This document shows positions 1 through 8,827 of a stretch of DNA of 64,000 bases, piece after piece. The notes below the pieces were generated by a model. It was not told where the DNA came from. It saw only the letters and a list, made by a program, of their open reading frames with translations, and searched no databases. The first letter of the stretch is position 1. Each line of letters begins with the position of its first letter. The translations under genes were made by a program, and so were the position numbers. Source of the stretch: Kaistia sp. 32K (lineage in GTDB: Bacteria > Pseudomonadota > Alphaproteobacteria > Rhizobiales > Kaistiaceae); contig NZ_AP024269.1 of NCBI RefSeq assembly GCF_016629525.1, positions 4,166,001 through 4,230,000 on the forward strand, in the 5' to 3' direction.

Positions 1-308
1 CTTTTGAGCTCCGCCCTACCCCGCATGCGCAGCGCCTCGCGGCGATGACAGGAGCACGCGTATTCGGCCCCGCCGCGACTGGGCGGCCCGCCAACCAGAA
101 TCAGCGCACACTTAGGCAAAAGCAATCCGGATGCCGCGGGACGAGCCGACCGGACGACCTGGCCAGCCGGTCTTTGCTCCCGGCCAACGGTGAGACCTCC
201 CACCCTCGAGCGCACGCCCGCCGGCGCAAATAGATCAATTGCCCTTTGTGCAGGGAGTACCAGCCAACTGCGCCCACAACCATCAATCAGGAAATTGTGC
301 GATATCAC

Positions 309-336
309 TTGTCAGATAAGTATATAAGCGTATAAG
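309..336 (+). promoter_or_regulatory. candidate promoter of the aldo/keto reductase gene
   Basis: TTGTCA (309-314) and TATAAG (331-336) lie 16 nt apart, 49 nt before the start codon at 385, in an AT-rich island within otherwise GC-rich DNA. This fits a sigma-70-type promoter. The first 300 bases of the window hold no gene I can support. Confidence 0.3.
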
Positions 337-384
337 GTTCGCGATATGGGCTAGGTTGCGGCCCGAGAGATGCGGGAGGAAGAA

Positions 385-1365
385 ATGCAGCAGCGACGTC
401 TGGGTTCGTCGCCCGTTTACGTTTCCGAGATCGGCCTCGGTACGTGGGGAATGTCCGGCTCGTTTTGGGGAGCTGCCGACGACGCCGAGTCCATCCGGGT
501 CATTCATCGCGCGCTCGAACTCGGCGTGACGCTCATTGACACCGCGGAGGCCTACGGGGCCGGGCACTCGGAGGAGGTTCTCGGCAAGGCTCTCGTCGGA
601 CGCCGGGAGAAGGCCGTCGTCGCCACGAAGGTCGCGCCCAATCATCTCGATCCGGCCGAGGTCATCAAAGCATTCGAAGGGTCGCTGAAGCGCCTTCGCA
701 CTGACTATATTGACATCTACTTCATCCATTGGCCGCATCCCGACTATCCGATCGGCGATACGATGAAGGCGCTAGAGGGACTCCGCGCTCAGGGCAAGAT
801 CCGGGCGATCGGCGTATCTAACTTCACCGTGCGGGAAATAGAGAGTGCAAGCCAGCACGGCACCATTGACGTGCTGCAGCCGCCCTACAACTTGCTTTGG
901 CGGGCGATCGAAGCCGAGATCCTGCCCTATTGCCGCAGCCATGGCGTCGGAATCATTCCCTATAGCGGCTTGGCGCAGGGACTTCTGACCGGAGCGCTCT
1001 CGCGCGCCACGAAATTTCCCGAAGGCGACGAGCGCCGCACGACCGTCCTCTTCCAGCCGGGCGTCTACGAGAAAGCGCTGGACGCGGTGGAGGAACTGCG
1101 GCCGATCGCGAAACGATACGGAAAGTCGGTCGCGCAGCTCGCCATCCAGTGGCTCACGAGCCGGCCAGGGGTGAGCTCGCCTCTTCTCGGCGCTCGCACG
1201 GTGCGCGAGCTGGAGGAAAATGCCGGAAGTGTCGGATGGACGATTGCACCGGATGACGTCGAGACCATCGACCGCTTGACCAGTTCCATCTGGGCGAACA
1301 TCGCAGAGGAACGCGACATGTTCCGCTACTGGACCAACATCCACAAGCCGCGCGCGACCAGCTAG
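385..1365 (+). CDS. aldo/keto reductase
   Basis: NAD(P)H-dependent oxidoreductase of the aldo/keto reductase superfamily, cytosolic, 326 aa, a normal length for the family. The catalytic tetrad is visible: D52 and Y57 (DTAEAYG), K82 (ATKV) and H115 (FIHWPH). The C-terminal part (SRPGVSSPLLGARTV) matches the cofactor-binding end of the barrel. An upstream in-frame ATG exists at 370, but GGGAGGA lies just before the ATG at 385, so 385 is preferred. It is followed by a dehydratase-type enolase-superfamily gene and an NAD-dependent sugar dehydrogenase/epimerase, so a role in oxidising or reducing a sugar or sugar acid is likely. The substrate cannot be read from sequence. Confidence 0.85.
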   Translation: MQQRRLGSSPVYVSEIGLGTWGMSGSFWGAADDAESIRVIHRALELGVTLIDTAEAYGAGHSEEVLGKALVGRREKAVVATKVAPNHLDPAEVIKAFEGSLKRLRTDYIDIYFIHWPHPDYPIGDTMKALEGLRAQGKIRAIGVSNFTVREIESASQHGTIDVLQPPYNLLWRAIEAEILPYCRSHGVGIIPYSGLAQGLLTGALSRATKFPEGDERRTTVLFQPGVYEKALDAVEELRPIAKRYGKSVAQLAIQWLTSRPGVSSPLLGARTVRELEENAGSVGWTIAPDDVETIDRLTSSIWANIAEERDMFRYWTNIHKPRATS

Positions 1366-1373
1366 CCCCCTTC

Positions 1374-1391
1374 GCGGGGCGAAAACCCCGC
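1374..1391 (+). terminator. hairpin after the aldo/keto reductase gene
   Basis: GCGGGG (1374-1379) pairs with CCCCGC (1386-1391) around a six-base loop, 8 nt after the stop codon. No T-run follows, so this may be a processing or stability hairpin instead of an intrinsic terminator. Confidence 0.3.
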
Positions 1392-1628
1392 CAGCAAGGA
1401 AAGCGACGGCTGGGGCCCACCGGATCAGCGCGCCGTGAATACGCGGATTTTACCCATCTACGACGCGCTTCACACCGTATGCCCCAGTGTCAACTGCAGA
1501 TGACTTCGTGCCCGCGCGGCTAGCGCGCGGTCCAAATGGGCCGGAAGCGCCCGATTGGCGCAACCCGACACGATTGCCAGACGGCCTCGTCGGCCGTTCA
1601 GAAGCGAAAGCACCCAAGGGAGAACCTT

Positions 1629-2786
1629 ATGAAGATCGTCGACATCAAAACCGCCGTCGTCGCCTATCACGGTCATGCCACACTGGTCCGCATCGACACC
1701 GACGAGGGTATCTATGGCATCGGCGAGGCCAATCCGGATGCCGGCGCCGCGGCGATTGTCGGCCTCATCGCGGAATTGAAGCACGAGCTGATCGGCGAGG
1801 ATCCGCGCAATGTCGAGTATTGCTGGGACAAGCTGCGGCGCGCCCATGTCTTTTCCGGCGCCCAGTCCGGCGTATTCCTGATCGCCCTGTCCGGCATCGA
1901 GATCGCACTCTGGGACCTCGCCGCCAAGGCGGCGGGACAGCCGCTCTACCGCATGATGGGCGGCAAGTATCGCGATCAGATCCGCCTCTACGCCGATTGC
2001 GGCGACGGCGATGATGCCAACGGATCGCCTGCCGGCTGCGTTGCCCGCGCAAAGCGCATGGTGTCGGAAGGCTTCACGGCCTTGAAGTTCGATATCGACA
2101 ATCTGAATCACCCGGCGAAGTTCGACGCGATGAACCCCACCGCCAACGCGGCCGAGATCCGTTCGATGGTCGAGCGCGTTCAAGCCGTGCGCGAGGCGAT
2201 CGGGCCCGATATCGACCTCTGCATCGACCTCCACGCCCGCTACGACGTGCCGACCGCCTGCCGTATCGCGTGGGAGATGGAGCCCTTCAAACTGCTCTGG
2301 CTGGAGGAGCCGATCCCGGCGGAGAATGTCGACGCGCTCCGCCAGGTGCGCTCGCGCAGCCGCACTCCGATCTGCATCGGCGAAAATCTCTACATGCGCT
2401 GGGGCTTCCGCGAGACGCTGCAGCAGCAGGTGGCCGACGTGATCATGCCGGACGTGCCGAAGTGCGGCGGCCTTGCCGAAAGCAAGAAGATCGCGAACCT
2501 CGCCGAGACCTACTACATCCCCTTCGCGCCGCATCTGGTATCGACCCCGATCGGCACGATGGCGACCTGTCATACCTGCGCCACCGTTCCGAACTTCCTT
2601 GTCCTCGAGTGGCATGCGCTGGAGGAGCGTGAAGTTTGGGACAGCTATGTAAAGCTGCCGAATGGCGCGAAATCCATCGTCGAGAACGGACATATCCGTA
2701 TTCCTGACACGCCCGGCATCGGCGTCGAGCTCGACATGGACAGCGTGCGCAAGCATGCCGTGCCAGGATACGGCATTTTCGCATAA
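1629..2786 (+). CDS. enolase-superfamily sugar-acid dehydratase, galactonate dehydratase-like
   Basis: Mandelate racemase/muconate lactonizing enzyme family, 385 aa. It probably dehydrates an aldonic acid to a 2-keto-3-deoxy acid. Metal ligands in the barrel are D200, E226 and E252; H202 and H302 are candidate acid/base residues. As I recall the E. coli D-galactonate dehydratase site (Asp183, His185, Glu209, Glu235, His285), the spacing is identical. Other landmarks are KFD at 153-155, WLEEP at 224-228 and PHLVSTPIG near 301. The start is the ATG at 1629 behind AAGGGAG; the frame is open further upstream without an equally good site. It lies 32 nt before a sugar dehydrogenase/epimerase gene, which supports an oxidative sugar route. 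The exact substrate is open. Confidence 0.85.
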   Translation: MKIVDIKTAVVAYHGHATLVRIDTDEGIYGIGEANPDAGAAAIVGLIAELKHELIGEDPRNVEYCWDKLRRAHVFSGAQSGVFLIALSGIEIALWDLAAKAAGQPLYRMMGGKYRDQIRLYADCGDGDDANGSPAGCVARAKRMVSEGFTALKFDIDNLNHPAKFDAMNPTANAAEIRSMVERVQAVREAIGPDIDLCIDLHARYDVPTACRIAWEMEPFKLLWLEEPIPAENVDALRQVRSRSRTPICIGENLYMRWGFRETLQQQVADVIMPDVPKCGGLAESKKIANLAETYYIPFAPHLVSTPIGTMATCHTCATVPNFLVLEWHALEEREVWDSYVKLPNGAKSIVENGHIRIPDTPGIGVELDMDSVRKHAVPGYGIFA

Positions 2787-2817
2787 GGGGCAGTTACGGG
2801 CGGCACGGGAGGAAGAC

Positions 2818-3714
2818 ATGAGCAAGCGCGTCATTTTCACTGGCGGTAGCGGCAAGGCCGGCAGCCATGTGATTCCCATTCTTCAGGAGCGCGGCCACAA
2901 ACTGCTCAATCTAGACCGCGTGCCGCTCGACTTTCCGGGCGTCAATACCATGATCACGGACCTGGCCGACAGCGGCCAGGTGTTCAATGCGCTCTCGACC
3001 TATTTCAGCTTCGACGAGCATTTCGCGAGCGCCGGCCGCGCGCCGGTGGACGCCATAGTGCATTTCGCCGCGATCCCGCGCATCTTGCAGGTTCCGGACA
3101 ATACCATGTTCGCTACCAACGTGCTTTCGACCTACAATATCCTCGAGGCCGCGACCAAGCTCGGTATCCGCAAGGTGATCATCGCCTCCAGCGAGACGGT
3201 CTATGGCATTTGTTTCGCGGAAGGCGACCGCGACTTCCAGAGCTTTCCGATCGACGAGAACCATGATGCGGACCCGACGGATAGCTACGGTCTATCAAAG
3301 GTGGTTGGCGAGACGATTGCCCGCTCCTTCGCAAGCCGCACCGGCTCCGACATCTATGCTTTGCGCATCGGCGCCGTGACACTGCCCGAAGACTACCACC
3401 GCTTCCCTGCCAACGTCGCCGACCCTCTCTCGCGCAAGCGCGACGGCTGGAGCTACATTGACGTGCGTGACCTCGCCGAGATTGTTCATCTCTGCATTGA
3501 GACAGACGGACTTGGCTTTCAGGTATTCAACGCGACCAATGACGACATTATCGCCGAAATGCCGACGGCGGAATTTCTCGCGAGGCACGTGCCCCAGACG
3601 CCGACAACTCGGCTGCTCGAGGGCTTCGAGGCTCCTCTGACCAATCGGAAGGCCAAGGAGATGCTCGGCTTCCGCGAGACGTACAATTGGCGCAAAATTG
3701 TATCCGACGCCTAG
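2818..3714 (+). CDS. NAD-dependent epimerase/dehydratase family protein
   Basis: Extended short-chain dehydrogenase, 298 aa, cytosolic. The N-terminal Rossmann motif is TGGSGKAG (residues 8-15), and the YxxxK catalytic pair appears as SYGLSK preceded by SSETVYG. The length and the neighbouring aldonate-type dehydratase suggest a uronate or aldose dehydrogenase that makes a lactone, though a sugar epimerase remains possible. The start at 2818 follows GGGAGGAAGAC, a strong ribosome-binding site; the frame runs open into the preceding gene. It is probably the last gene of a three-gene transcript with the aldo/keto reductase and the dehydratase. Confidence 0.8.
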   Translation: MSKRVIFTGGSGKAGSHVIPILQERGHKLLNLDRVPLDFPGVNTMITDLADSGQVFNALSTYFSFDEHFASAGRAPVDAIVHFAAIPRILQVPDNTMFATNVLSTYNILEAATKLGIRKVIIASSETVYGICFAEGDRDFQSFPIDENHDADPTDSYGLSKVVGETIARSFASRTGSDIYALRIGAVTLPEDYHRFPANVADPLSRKRDGWSYIDVRDLAEIVHLCIETDGLGFQVFNATNDDIIAEMPTAEFLARHVPQTPTTRLLEGFEAPLTNRKAKEMLGFRETYNWRKIVSDA

Positions 3715-4071
3715 ATAGGCAGCCCCTCTTCCAGAAGCCTCCGATTCCGCTCTCTCAGATGGACCTTCGTCCTCAATAAACAGAAGATGCCATCGCTTCT
3801 TTTCTTGCCCGGACTATCGCGGCGCGCCAGAGCGAAGGTCACCATCGAGCGCGCATCACGACCCCAGCAAGATGGTCGGCCGAACGTCCGAATTGGGCCG
3901 AAAGCCGACCATCCGGTCGTAGCGCCTACGAGGCGCCGAGCAACCGGCAGATCGCAATCGACGTATCAAAGCGCTAGTACGCGGGATCATCCGAAGAAGA
4001 AGCGGAAGTTGAGCCAAGCCAAGACGAACTTTTCAGCCTCAGACATTCATCCGCAGTCGCGGACGCCATGA
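3715..4071. other. intergenic region between convergent genes, with inverted repeats
   Basis: The 357 bases between the epimerase stop and the LuxR stop hold no convincing gene. An open frame at 3787-4071 is rich in Arg, Lys and Pro, has no domain signature, and covers the repeats. Two inverted repeats are visible: GATGGTCGGC (3871-3880) with GCCGACCATC (3904-3913), and GCGCCT (3922-3927) with AGGCGC (3931-3936). They could end or stabilise the converging transcripts. Confidence 0.4.
3871..3913. repeat. 10-bp perfect inverted repeat, possible degenerate dispersed element
   Basis: Two perfect 10-base arms enclose 23 nt containing AATTGGGCCGAAAG. The arrangement resembles intergenic palindromic fragments commonly mistranslated as short peptides in Rhizobiales genomes. 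That likeness is from memory; no second copy was found in this window. Confidence 0.3.
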
Positions 4072-4917
4072 TTAACTGACGTTCGCTCGGCTCGCGAGCC
4101 GGCGCATGATTGCCTGAAACAATTGTGGTTTGGTATTGATACCCAGCTTGCCGAAGGCCCTCTTGCGATGGGTCTTGACGGTCTCCTCCGATATATTCAG
4201 CCGGCTGGCGATTTGGCGTGCATCACCACCGTTTAGATCGAGCAGAAGAACCTCCTGCTCGCGATTGGAGAGCTCTCCACGAGACAAAGCCTGAAGTGCA
4301 CTGTGCAGGATGTTGTCATCTCCCACCGTGCTGAGCTGATGATGTTGCCAGAATCGACTGTAGAGCGCGCTAAACGTCTGGTTCAGACTCTTGAGCGCTG
4401 AAAGCTCATGCGGCTGGAATGCATTAAAGCCGGAACGATAAAGTGCAATCTGCACGGTTTGTAGCGGCGACAGGCGAACCGCGATGGCAAGCTCCGAGCA
4501 CTGCTTCGGAAAGCCATGTGTGCGGTAGCCGATTTCTTCCCGCTCATCGATCTCGATCCCGATGACCTCGGCAAGCGGCTTCTTGACCGACTGGCAGCGA
4601 GCCAATTGCCCCATCGTATAGGTGCCGCTTTCGATCCCGGTCCGATGATGTTGAAAGAAGGGATTAAACCGGTACGTCACCTCCCGGTAGCAATTGCGAA
4701 AGCTGCCATGCACCAGATGGCGCATGTCGTCATCGAAAACGTAGGCCAATTCGTCGCCCGAGTAGATGTAGGTTGCCGCGGCATCGGCCTGCACCAGCCG
4801 ATTGAGCGCCCGCATCGCGACCCTCGGATACTCGGGATTGTCGATGGCAGAGATCATTTCGGCGACGACGGAATCTTGTGCTCCGTTCCCTCCACTACGC
4901 AGAATTTTCGTCACCAT
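4072..4917 (-). CDS. LuxR-type transcriptional regulator
   Basis: DNA-binding regulator with a C-terminal LuxR helix-turn-helix (LSNREQEVLLLDL through EETVKTHRKRAFGKL, ending about 15 residues from the C-terminus). The roughly 200-residue N-terminal part has no family I can name with confidence; a ligand-sensing or GAF/PAS-like fold is possible. No receiver domain with a phosphorylatable Asp is evident. The chosen start is the ATG at 4917. The frame extends to a GTG at 4995, but that has no ribosome-binding site and would leave only 44 nt to the divergent transporter gene. Position suggests it controls the amino-acid ABC transporter that starts at 5040. Confidence 0.75.
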   Translation of the reverse strand: MVTKILRSGGNGAQDSVVAEMISAIDNPEYPRVAMRALNRLVQADAAATYIYSGDELAYVFDDDMRHLVHGSFRNCYREVTYRFNPFFQHHRTGIESGTYTMGQLARCQSVKKPLAEVIGIEIDEREEIGYRTHGFPKQCSELAIAVRLSPLQTVQIALYRSGFNAFQPHELSALKSLNQTFSALYSRFWQHHQLSTVGDDNILHSALQALSRGELSNREQEVLLLDLNGGDARQIASRLNISEETVKTHRKRAFGKLGINTKPQLFQAIMRRLASRANVS

Positions 4918-5039
4918 CCCGTTCGCTAGCCGCCGCCGGCTGTCCCCCCCAAGGGTGATATCGGCGCAATTTTTCTCAGTGTACCCGTTTACCACCAGTA
5001 CTCAATGCTGTTGTAGGAAACGGGAGGTTCCGAAAAGTC

Positions 5040-5816
5040 ATGAAACGTACTATAGTATTCGCCGGCATAATCGCGATGCTCGCTGGAGCAGCAAACGCGA
5101 AAGAGTTGAACGTTGCTACTGCTGCCGCAAATGTACCTTTTGAGTTCGAAGACGCTTCGGGTAATCTTGTCGGCTTCGAAGTCGACTTGATTAATCTCAT
5201 TGCTGAGCGCACGGGCAAAAAAGCCAATTTTACCCAGATGCCATTCAACAGCACGTTCGCGGCGGTTCAGTCCGGCCGCGCCGATATTGCGATCGGCACC
5301 GTCACGATTACCGACAATCGTCTGGAATCCGTGGCCTTTACCCAGCCCTACTATGATGCGAACGCCTGCCTGACGACCAGTTCAAGCGGCGACGTCAAGG
5401 GCCTGGGCGACCTGACCGGAAAGACGGTGGCCGTGATCACCGGGACCACGGGCGAGATGTGGGCCACCGAAAATCAATCCAAATACGGCTACACCCAGAT
5501 CAGCCGCTATGACGGGGTGATGGATCCCATGCTCGATATCGCGACCGGGCGCGTATCGGCGTTCGTGCATGATTGTCCGATCGACGCCTATTACATCAAA
5601 GACAAGCCGCAATACGCGATCGTCGACACGATTCCGACCAACGAGCAGTTCGCGATCATGCTGGCGAAGAATAACCCGCTGCTCGACGAGATCAATTCGG
5701 CAATCAGCCAGTTGAAGGAAGAGGGTGAAATCGCCAAGATTCACGAAAAGTGGTTCGGCGATGCTCCTGACAAGGACTCCAGCACCGTAGCCGTCCGCCC
5801 CATCCCCGGAAAGTAA
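5040..5816 (+). CDS. amino-acid ABC transporter substrate-binding protein (family 3)
   Basis: Periplasmic solute-binding protein, 258 aa, with a Sec signal peptide (MKRTIVFAGIIAMLAGAANA, cleaved near residue 20). Typical family-3 features are present: VPFEFEDASGNLVGFEVDL, then RADIAIGTVTITDNR, the amino-acid carboxylate-binding stretch, and a C-terminal IHEKWFG. It probably binds a polar amino acid or derivative. It forms an operon with the permease and ATPase downstream. The stop is followed within 14 nt by a 13-bp hairpin, which could keep binding-protein mRNA more abundant than permease mRNA. A GGGAGG ribosome-binding site lies 11 nt before the ATG. Confidence 0.9.
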   Translation: MKRTIVFAGIIAMLAGAANAKELNVATAAANVPFEFEDASGNLVGFEVDLINLIAERTGKKANFTQMPFNSTFAAVQSGRADIAIGTVTITDNRLESVAFTQPYYDANACLTTSSSGDVKGLGDLTGKTVAVITGTTGEMWATENQSKYGYTQISRYDGVMDPMLDIATGRVSAFVHDCPIDAYYIKDKPQYAIVDTIPTNEQFAIMLAKNNPLLDEINSAISQLKEEGEIAKIHEKWFGDAPDKDSSTVAVRPIPGK

Positions 5817-5829
5817 GCACCGGCCGATC

Positions 5830-5866
5830 GTGGAACTGCCGAAGACGATGTCCTCGGCAGTTCCAC
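5830..5866 (+). terminator. 13-bp perfect hairpin after the binding-protein gene
   Basis: GTGGAACTGCCGA (5830-5842) pairs perfectly with TCGGCAGTTCCAC (5854-5866). GAC and GTC can pair further inside the loop. Only a weak T-rich stretch follows, so partial termination or protection of the upstream mRNA from 3' exonucleases are both possible. Confidence 0.55.
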
Positions 5867-5918
5867 TCTGTTCTAGCGGACCGCCAGCTTTTCAACCATC
5901 CGATATACGGTGCTCCCT

Positions 5919-6587
5919 ATGGATTTTTCCTCGACATTTCTAAACTTCGAGGTTCTGAAGAACGCAGCGCCGTTGATGCTTCAGGGCTTTGGACTGACAA
6001 TCCTGCTCGGAATCACGAGCCTGGCGCTTTCGTTGGTACTGGGGCTCGTTCTGGTGCTGGTCCGGCTCTATGCACCGACACCCCTCCGTATTCTTTCCAT
6101 TGCCTATATCGATGTTCTCCGGGCAATTCCGCTGCTGGTTCTGCTCGTCCTCGTCTACTACGCGCTTCCCTTTGTCGGGATCCGGCTGTCCGCATTCTGG
6201 GCCGCAACCACCGCGATCTCGCTCGTTGCCTCCGCCTATATGGCAGAGACCTTCCGGGCCGGCATCGAGGCCGTGCCGCGCGGTCAGTTCGAAGCCGCCT
6301 ATGCGCTCGGATTTTCATGGCCGCGACTCATGATCGACATCGTGCTTCCGCAGGCGATGCGCCTGGTCGTTCCTCCCGCGACGGGCGTCGCCATCGGGTT
6401 GATCAAGGACACGGCTCTCGCCTCGGTCGTGGCCCTTCCAGACCTGCTGAAGCAGGCAACGCAGGCGCAGGCGTTCTACGCCAACCCGACGCCCCTGGTC
6501 GGCGCGGCCCTTCTCTACCTGCTGATGCTCATTCCCCTCGTGCGGATCGTCAGCATGCTGGAACGCCGGCAGAAGAAGCGTCGATGA
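5919..6587 (+). CDS. amino-acid ABC transporter permease
   Basis: Inner-membrane permease of the His/Glu/Gln/Arg/opine family, about 222 aa with around five hydrophobic segments. The cytoplasmic EAA loop that docks the ATPase is seen as EAAYALGFSWPRLMIDIVLP. A single permease gene suggests a homodimer. The ATG at 5919 is used; a GTG three codons upstream (5910) is equally possible, and neither has a strong ribosome-binding site. Its stop TGA overlaps an ATG by 4 nt (ATGA at 6584), though the ATPase more likely starts at 6617. Confidence 0.88.
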   Translation: MDFSSTFLNFEVLKNAAPLMLQGFGLTILLGITSLALSLVLGLVLVLVRLYAPTPLRILSIAYIDVLRAIPLLVLLVLVYYALPFVGIRLSAFWAATTAISLVASAYMAETFRAGIEAVPRGQFEAAYALGFSWPRLMIDIVLPQAMRLVVPPATGVAIGLIKDTALASVVALPDLLKQATQAQAFYANPTPLVGAALLYLLMLIPLVRIVSMLERRQKKRR

Positions 6588-6616
6588 TGAACCTGAGAAC
6601 CGGGAGGGAGGATACC

Positions 6617-7381
6617 GTGAGCCACAAGACGCGGGACAAGGAGAGCGGCGAGACGCTGATTGAAATCACGGCGCTGGAGAAGCACTACGGCAACTTTCAC
6701 GCCTTGCGGAACGTCAACCTGTCGATTCGCCGTGGCGAGGTCATCGGAATCATCGGCTCGTCCGGCTCCGGCAAATCGACCCTCATTCGTTGCATCAATC
6801 TTCTCGAGACCTTCACGTCGGGTTCGATCGTCGTCGACGGCGTGCCGGTCCGGGAAGGCAAGGAACTCGCAAAAGTCCGCGCCGAAGTCGGCATGGTCTT
6901 CCAGCAATTCAACCTGTTTCCGCACATGACGGCCTTGCGCAATATCGCGATCGCCCCGGTACGGGTCCGCGGCCGCAGCTGGGCGGAGGCCGAGGAGAAG
7001 GCGCATCAGCTGTTGCAGCGCGTCGGCCTCAGCGAACACGCCAACAAATATCCCGACCAATTGTCCGGCGGACAACAGCAGCGCGTCGCCATCGCACGCG
7101 CCCTGGCGATGGAGCCGGAAGTTCTGCTGTTCGACGAGCCGACCTCCGCTCTGGATCCCGAGATGGTGGGCGAAGTGCTCGACGTCATCCAGAAGCTGGC
7201 GCGCACCGGCGTGACCATGCTGGTCGTCACCCACGAAATGTCCTTTGCGCGTCGGATTTCGGACCGCATCATTTTCATGGAGAAGGGCGAGATCATCGAA
7301 CAGAACGCGCCGGATGCCTTCTTCGACAATCCGCAGACCGAACGCGCCAGGTTCTTCCTGAATTCGATCGTCCACGCCTGA
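6617..7381 (+). CDS. amino-acid ABC transporter ATP-binding protein
   Basis: Cytoplasmic ATPase of the polar amino-acid uptake family (GlnQ/HisP-like), 254 aa. It has Walker A GSSGSGKST (47-55), the Q-loop in VFQQFNLFPHMT, the signature LSGGQQQRVAIARAL, Walker B VLLFDEPTSALDP and the switch H in VVTHEM. GTG at 6617 is preceded by GGGAGGGAGGA and is preferred. The frame also contains ATG at 6584, which overlaps the permease stop. Together with the binding protein and permease it makes a complete importer. Confidence 0.92.
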   Translation: MSHKTRDKESGETLIEITALEKHYGNFHALRNVNLSIRRGEVIGIIGSSGSGKSTLIRCINLLETFTSGSIVVDGVPVREGKELAKVRAEVGMVFQQFNLFPHMTALRNIAIAPVRVRGRSWAEAEEKAHQLLQRVGLSEHANKYPDQLSGGQQQRVAIARALAMEPEVLLFDEPTSALDPEMVGEVLDVIQKLARTGVTMLVVTHEMSFARRISDRIIFMEKGEIIEQNAPDAFFDNPQTERARFFLNSIVHA

Positions 7382-7415
7382 ATATTTTCTGTCCCGGTAC
7401 GGGGAAGGACATTCA

Positions 7416-8606
7416 ATGTTGCAGAAGCCGACATATCCCCTGGAGGCCCGCGCCGCGATCCGGTCTCTGTCCAGCTCGCAGATCCGGGAGGTGGCCAACA
7501 GCGCCATGGGACGCAACGACGTCCTCCCCTTCTGGTTTGGCGAAACGGACCAGCCGACCGCGGCGTTCATACGCGACGCCGCGGCCGCGTCGCTTGACGC
7601 CGGCGAGACGTTCTACGCCCAGAACCTCGGTCGCCCCTATCTGCGCGACGCGATTGCCGCGTACATGTCCGACCTTCATCGCCGCGAGATGGGCGCCGAT
7701 CGCATCTGCGTGGTCGGCTCGGGGGTTACGGGACTCGCGATCGTATCGCAATTGATGCTGTCGCCGGGGGACCGGGTCGTCGCCATCACGCCGCTATGGC
7801 CCAACATCACGGAAATCCCCCGCATCGCAGGCGCCAATGTCGAGCGGGTGTCCCTGACCGTTCGCGACGGAGAATGGTCGCTGGATCTCGATCGCCTTCT
7901 CGCCGCGCTGACGCCCGATACCCGGATGCTGATCGTCAATTCGCCGAACAACCCGACCGGCTGGACGATTTCCGACGAACAGGTCGCCGCGATTACCGCG
8001 CATTGCCGGAAGCTTGGCATCTGGGTCGTTGCGGATGACGTCTATGAGCGGCTCGTCTACGACCCCGCCGTTCGTTCGGCGCCGAGCTTCCTGAGGCATT
8101 TCGATGCCGAAGAACGGCTCATCTCGGTCAACAGCTTTTCCAAGGCCTGGTCCATGACCGGCTGGCGCGCGGGCTGGATCACGGCTCCCGCCGCCTTGGC
8201 GGCCGATCTGGCGAAGGTGATCGAATACAATTTCTCGTGCGTGTTCGAGCCGGCGCAGCGCGCCGCGACGATAGCGCTGCAGCAGGGGGAAGCGGAAGTC
8301 GCTGATCTTCGGACTCGGCTTGGGCGTACCCGCGCTTTGATGGCGTCGGGTTTGCGCGACATCCCCGGAATCGAAGTCCCCGAGGCCGGAGGAGCCATGT
8401 ATGTCTTCTTCAGAATTGCGGGACAGCCGGACTCCGTCATGACCGCCAAGCGTCTCGTCAACGAGGTTGGACTTGGGCTCGCGCCAGGCTCCGCGTTTGG
8501 GTCGGAGGGAAATGGTTGGCTGCGTTGGTGCCATGCGATCGCCGACGAGGCCCGTCTGACGGATGGAATCGGCCGGCTGGAGACGTTTGTCCGACGCAAT
8601 TCGTGA
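7416..8606 (+). CDS. PLP-dependent class I/II aminotransferase
   Basis: Fold-type I aminotransferase, 396 aa, cytosolic. NSPNNPTG lies at 175-182, the Asp pair that contacts the pyridine nitrogen at 207-208 (VVADDVYE), and the PLP lysine at K243 (SFSKAWSMTGWRAGW). A C-terminal Arg-containing WLRWCHA would bind the substrate carboxylate. It lies 34 nt after the amino-acid transporter ATPase on the same strand, so it probably deaminates the imported amino acid. The substrate cannot be assigned. The next genes (alanine racemase and D-amino-acid dehydrogenase) lie on the opposite strand and converge on it. Confidence 0.85.
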   Translation: MLQKPTYPLEARAAIRSLSSSQIREVANSAMGRNDVLPFWFGETDQPTAAFIRDAAAASLDAGETFYAQNLGRPYLRDAIAAYMSDLHRREMGADRICVVGSGVTGLAIVSQLMLSPGDRVVAITPLWPNITEIPRIAGANVERVSLTVRDGEWSLDLDRLLAALTPDTRMLIVNSPNNPTGWTISDEQVAAITAHCRKLGIWVVADDVYERLVYDPAVRSAPSFLRHFDAEERLISVNSFSKAWSMTGWRAGWITAPAALAADLAKVIEYNFSCVFEPAQRAATIALQQGEAEVADLRTRLGRTRALMASGLRDIPGIEVPEAGGAMYVFFRIAGQPDSVMTAKRLVNEVGLGLAPGSAFGSEGNGWLRWCHAIADEARLTDGIGRLETFVRRNS

Positions 8607-8827
8607 GGGCGTGCCCGGACAGGGTTTCACGCACCGCGTCGGAGACGTCGTATCAATCTCCAACGTCCAGTTGGACACGCTGCGCAATACGTACGCCTGT
8701 CGACCGAATGCATGCCATGGGTGTTCGGCCCTTCGCATCTCCTGCGAAACCTCGCGGCAAGGGGATTGCTCTGATCGCGGCGGCTCTCGGGCCGCTCGCG
8801 CCATAGCCCTCCCCTCAAGCCCGTCGA

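Noticed and set aside
3787..4071. 94-residue open frame
   Set aside because: No ribosome-binding site, basic low-complexity composition, and it spans two inverted repeats.
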